Source: Nocardiopsis sp. MG754419 (GTDB lineage: Bacteria; Actinomycetota; Actinomycetes; Streptosporangiales; Streptosporangiaceae). From it: a stretch of DNA of 64,000 nucleotides. Below are positions 62,486 through 64,000 of this stretch, one piece after another. The stretch is taken from the NCBI RefSeq assembly GCF_018207095.1, contig NZ_QOCZ01000020.1, positions 1 through 64,000 of the forward strand, given 5' to 3'. The notes under the pieces were generated by a model, which was given only the letters and a program-made list of their open reading frames with translations, was not told where the DNA came from and searched no databases. The translations under genes and the position numbers were made by a program. The first letter of the stretch is position 1. Every line of letters starts with the position of its first letter.

Positions 62486-62887
62486 TCAAGCGTGCGGGCG
62501 GCGGGGGTCGCGTTGGTCGGTCCGATCGGACTTGACCACGCGCAGGTGACCGCGGCGCAGGATCTCCTGACCCTCGCCCACGGGCTCCCCCGGGTACGGC
62601 TCGGAACGCGCCGGCGGGCGCGCCGCCTCACGTACGGCGTCGGCGAGCGCCTCCAGGTCGTCGCTGCCGGGACCACCGCCCGACGTCTCGACCGGCAGAC
62701 GGACCACCTCCCAGCCACGGGGCGCCGTCAGGCGTTCGGCGTGGACGGCGCACAGGTCGTAGCAGTGCGGTTCCACGTAGGCGGCGAGCGGGCCGAGGAC
62801 GGCGGTGGAGTCGGCGTAGACGTACGTGAGCGTGAAAACGGCGGGCTGCCTGCACGCAGTGCGGGAACAGCGTCGAACATGGCTCAC
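62486..62887 (-). CDS. DUF3499 zinc-ribbon-like protein
   Basis: 133 residues from GTG 62887, read as leaderless (TACAGT ends 8 nt before). N-terminal CSRTACRQPAVFTLTYVYAD and PHCYDLCAVHAERLT form a two-CxxxC zinc-ribbon-like core typical of DUF3499. The C-terminal half is polar with Arg-rich patches. Function unknown; it is widely conserved in actinobacteria next to manB and the metallopeptidase-family gene. Confidence 0.88.
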   Translation of the reverse strand: MSHVRRCSRTACRQPAVFTLTYVYADSTAVLGPLAAYVEPHCYDLCAVHAERLTAPRGWEVVRLPVETSGGGPGSDDLEALADAVREAARPPARSEPYPGEPVGEGQEILRRGHLRVVKSDRTDQRDPRRPHA

Positions 62888-63068
62888 AGCGTTCGACTGT
62901 ATGCCTTTACCGAGGGACACGCCAGCATCGTTCCATGACCTACGGGGTATTTGGTGCCGCTTCTTTACCTCGGTCCGGGTCACGGGAACCCCGCCCCCGT
63001 ACCCGTTCGCGCGATCGGGACGAGAAGGGGGACTACGCGGGCGGCCCGTGATGGCTTAGTCTCGAAGT

Positions 63069-63503
63069 GTGCGACGAGTGCGTCTTTCCAGTGGCCAACC
63101 AGACCGAGTCCGCCGCCGGGACCGCCGCGGCCGAGGCATCCGCGGCCCTCTCGTGCCCTCTGACCTGCCCGTGTTCCGGAGTCGAGCGCAGGCCTTCGAC
63201 GACCTCGTCCTGGACGCGGTCGAACGCCTCGAGCGTTTGTGGGCACGGGAGTTGGCGAATGTCGACTTCCTCGTCGAGGACGTCCCCCCGCTCCCGCCCC
63301 ACGGCCGGCCGACCGAGACGATCCCCTTCTCCCGCCTGGAGACCGACCCCGAGGGTCGGGCGCGGATCATCGTCTACCGCCGTCCGGTGGAGATCCGGAC
63401 CAAGGACCCCGACGAGATGGCCCTCCTGGTCCACGAGACCGTGGTCGAGGAGGTCGCCAACCTGCTCGGGGTGGAACCGGAGTCCGTCGACCCGGAAGGG
63501 TAG
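63069..63503 (+). CDS. Metallopeptidase-family (zincin-like) protein with degenerate zinc motif
   Basis: 144 residues from GTG 63069, read as leaderless (TAGTCT ends 6 nt before). A basic N-terminus of Arg-rich RRRDRRGRGIRGPL leads to the zincin-1-type domain: QAFDDLVLDAVERLERLW, TIPFSRLETD and IVYRRPVEI. The position of the HExxH-like metal site reads HETVVEEVANLLG, so the second His is Glu and metal binding is doubtful. It is divergent from DUF3499, the standard actinobacterial order. Confidence 0.8.
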   Translation: MRRVRLSSGQPDRVRRRDRRGRGIRGPLVPSDLPVFRSRAQAFDDLVLDAVERLERLWARELANVDFLVEDVPPLPPHGRPTETIPFSRLETDPEGRARIIVYRRPVEIRTKDPDEMALLVHETVVEEVANLLGVEPESVDPEG

Positions 63504-63918
63504 ATCGCGGGACCGTTCGGCCCGAGCCCCCACCGGTCGTGCCCACCCGCACGGCCGGTCGTGCACCGTGCGCGCGAACGGACACCTCCCGGTACCCGGG
63601 ACCACCAACGCCGACCGGTGCCCCTTCGGGTGAGCCGACGACCGCCGGTCACGGCGGTGCCGGAGCCTGCGCACCGCACCTACGCCACAGGGGTGTTCTG
63701 TGAACGCACAGACCCCCTGACCCAAGGGGGGTATCGGTTCGGGCGCCGGCGGGCCCTGCTCTCTGAGAACCCGTGGAGGGTGCGTAGGTGGGATCGCGAG
63801 GAACGATCCCTCCCACCGCAGAACCCGAAGGTTCCCGCCGTGCCGTGGGGCGCCCGAACACCGGCCGAAGCGCAGCGGGGGTCCAAGGGGAACACAGCGG
63901 GGCCCGAGCGAACACCAC
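63504..63918. other. Gap after the metallopeptidase-family gene
   Basis: 415 bp without a gene. Two hairpins lie here: CCCCCT/AGGGGG (63713-63718 with 63725-63730) and GGGATCG/CGATCCC (63790-63796 with 63804-63810). They sit between the ends of two converging genes and are probably their terminators. The end next to the last gene (63848-63918) is a GC-rich stretch resembling 26740-26803. Confidence 0.45.
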
Positions 63919-64000
63919 TCAGGGAACCACTCCCGTCACGCTGTCCCGGACCACGGGCAGGCGGATCTCCGTGGGCGCCGGCCGCACCGGCAGGACGCTG
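63919..64000 (-). CDS. C-terminal fragment of a further minus-strand gene
   Basis: The window cuts this gene; only the last 26 codons and TGA (63919-63921) are visible. They read VLPVRPAPTEIRLPVVRD and similar, with high GC at third positions, so they are coding. Neighbourhood suggests a DUF5719-type exported protein, common next to the metallopeptidase-family gene, but that is a guess. Confidence 0.5.
   Translation of the reverse strand, partial: SVLPVRPAPTEIRLPVVRDSVTGVVP

Overview
The window is a chromosomal segment of a high-GC (about 70 %) Gram-positive actinobacterium. The combination MtrA-MtrB-LpqB, FtsEX next to SmpB and tmRNA, a DasR-type GlcNAc regulator, a 180-kDa NAD glutamate dehydrogenase and the Trm112-ManB-DUF3499-metallopeptidase order points to the Streptosporangiales/Streptomycetales side of the phylum. 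A Nocardiopsis-like organism is my best inference, not a proof. No phage, transposase, CRISPR array or rRNA is visible. The only RNA gene is the tmRNA.

Layout. 0-4.6 kb (minus): a surface-polymer-like set made of a large fibronectin/SGNH membrane protein whose catalytic motifs are lost, a GT-C-like polytopic protein and a DUF2613 micro-protein. 4.7-8.9 kb: DMT transporter, a divergent TetR/SDR pair with a clear palindrome, and an FMN reductase preceded by a 25-residue cysteine-type leader peptide and hairpin. 8.9-14 kb: NagA, a small unknown, SRPBCC, aldo/keto reductase, cytoplasmic metal-receptor protein, and a PadR/DUF1700-like pair. 14.4-21.2 kb (minus): the ribosome-rescue and division block, with genes in transcription order prfB, ftsE, ftsX, smpB, a degenerate penicillin-binding lipoprotein and tmRNA. 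21.4-26.3 kb: giant NAD-GDH. 26.8-35.4 kb: two HAD proteins, a DUF6912-like protein, then the amino-sugar block (NagZ, PTS EIIA, EIIB, EIIC, DasR) divergent from a SIS-domain deaminase/isomerase across a DasR-like operator.

35.6-46.3 kb (minus): secA, then (beyond a small plus-strand membrane protein) hpf, comF, lpqB, mtrB and mtrA. 46.7-52.4 kb (plus): a five-gene translationally overlapping operon (Tyr/Gly-rich membrane protein, DUF4129, DUF4350, MoxR ATPase, DUF58). It is followed by a divergent SpoIIM/RDD pair. 54.6-57.3 kb (minus): two tandem, overlapping S-adenosylhomocysteine hydrolase genes, with a divergent MerR regulator. 57.9-64 kb: an unknown protein, a tail-anchored Ser/Thr kinase with a nonamer repeat, Trm112, phosphomannomutase, DUF3499, a metallopeptidase-family protein and the 3' end of one further gene.

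How it fits together. Amino-sugar genes (nagA, nagZ, the PTS trio, dasR, SIS deaminase) could import, recycle and break down GlcNAc from chitin or peptidoglycan. FtsEX, the PBP-like lipoprotein, SecA, MtrAB-LpqB and the MoxR/DUF58 operon belong to envelope biogenesis. tmRNA, SmpB, RF2 and HPF form a translation-quality group. The most unusual signals are several proteins whose catalytic residues are gone while the fold is kept (SGNH, PBP, HAD), the leader-peptide attenuator before the FMN reductase, the duplicated AhcY pair, and a run of apparently leaderless genes near 53-63 kb.
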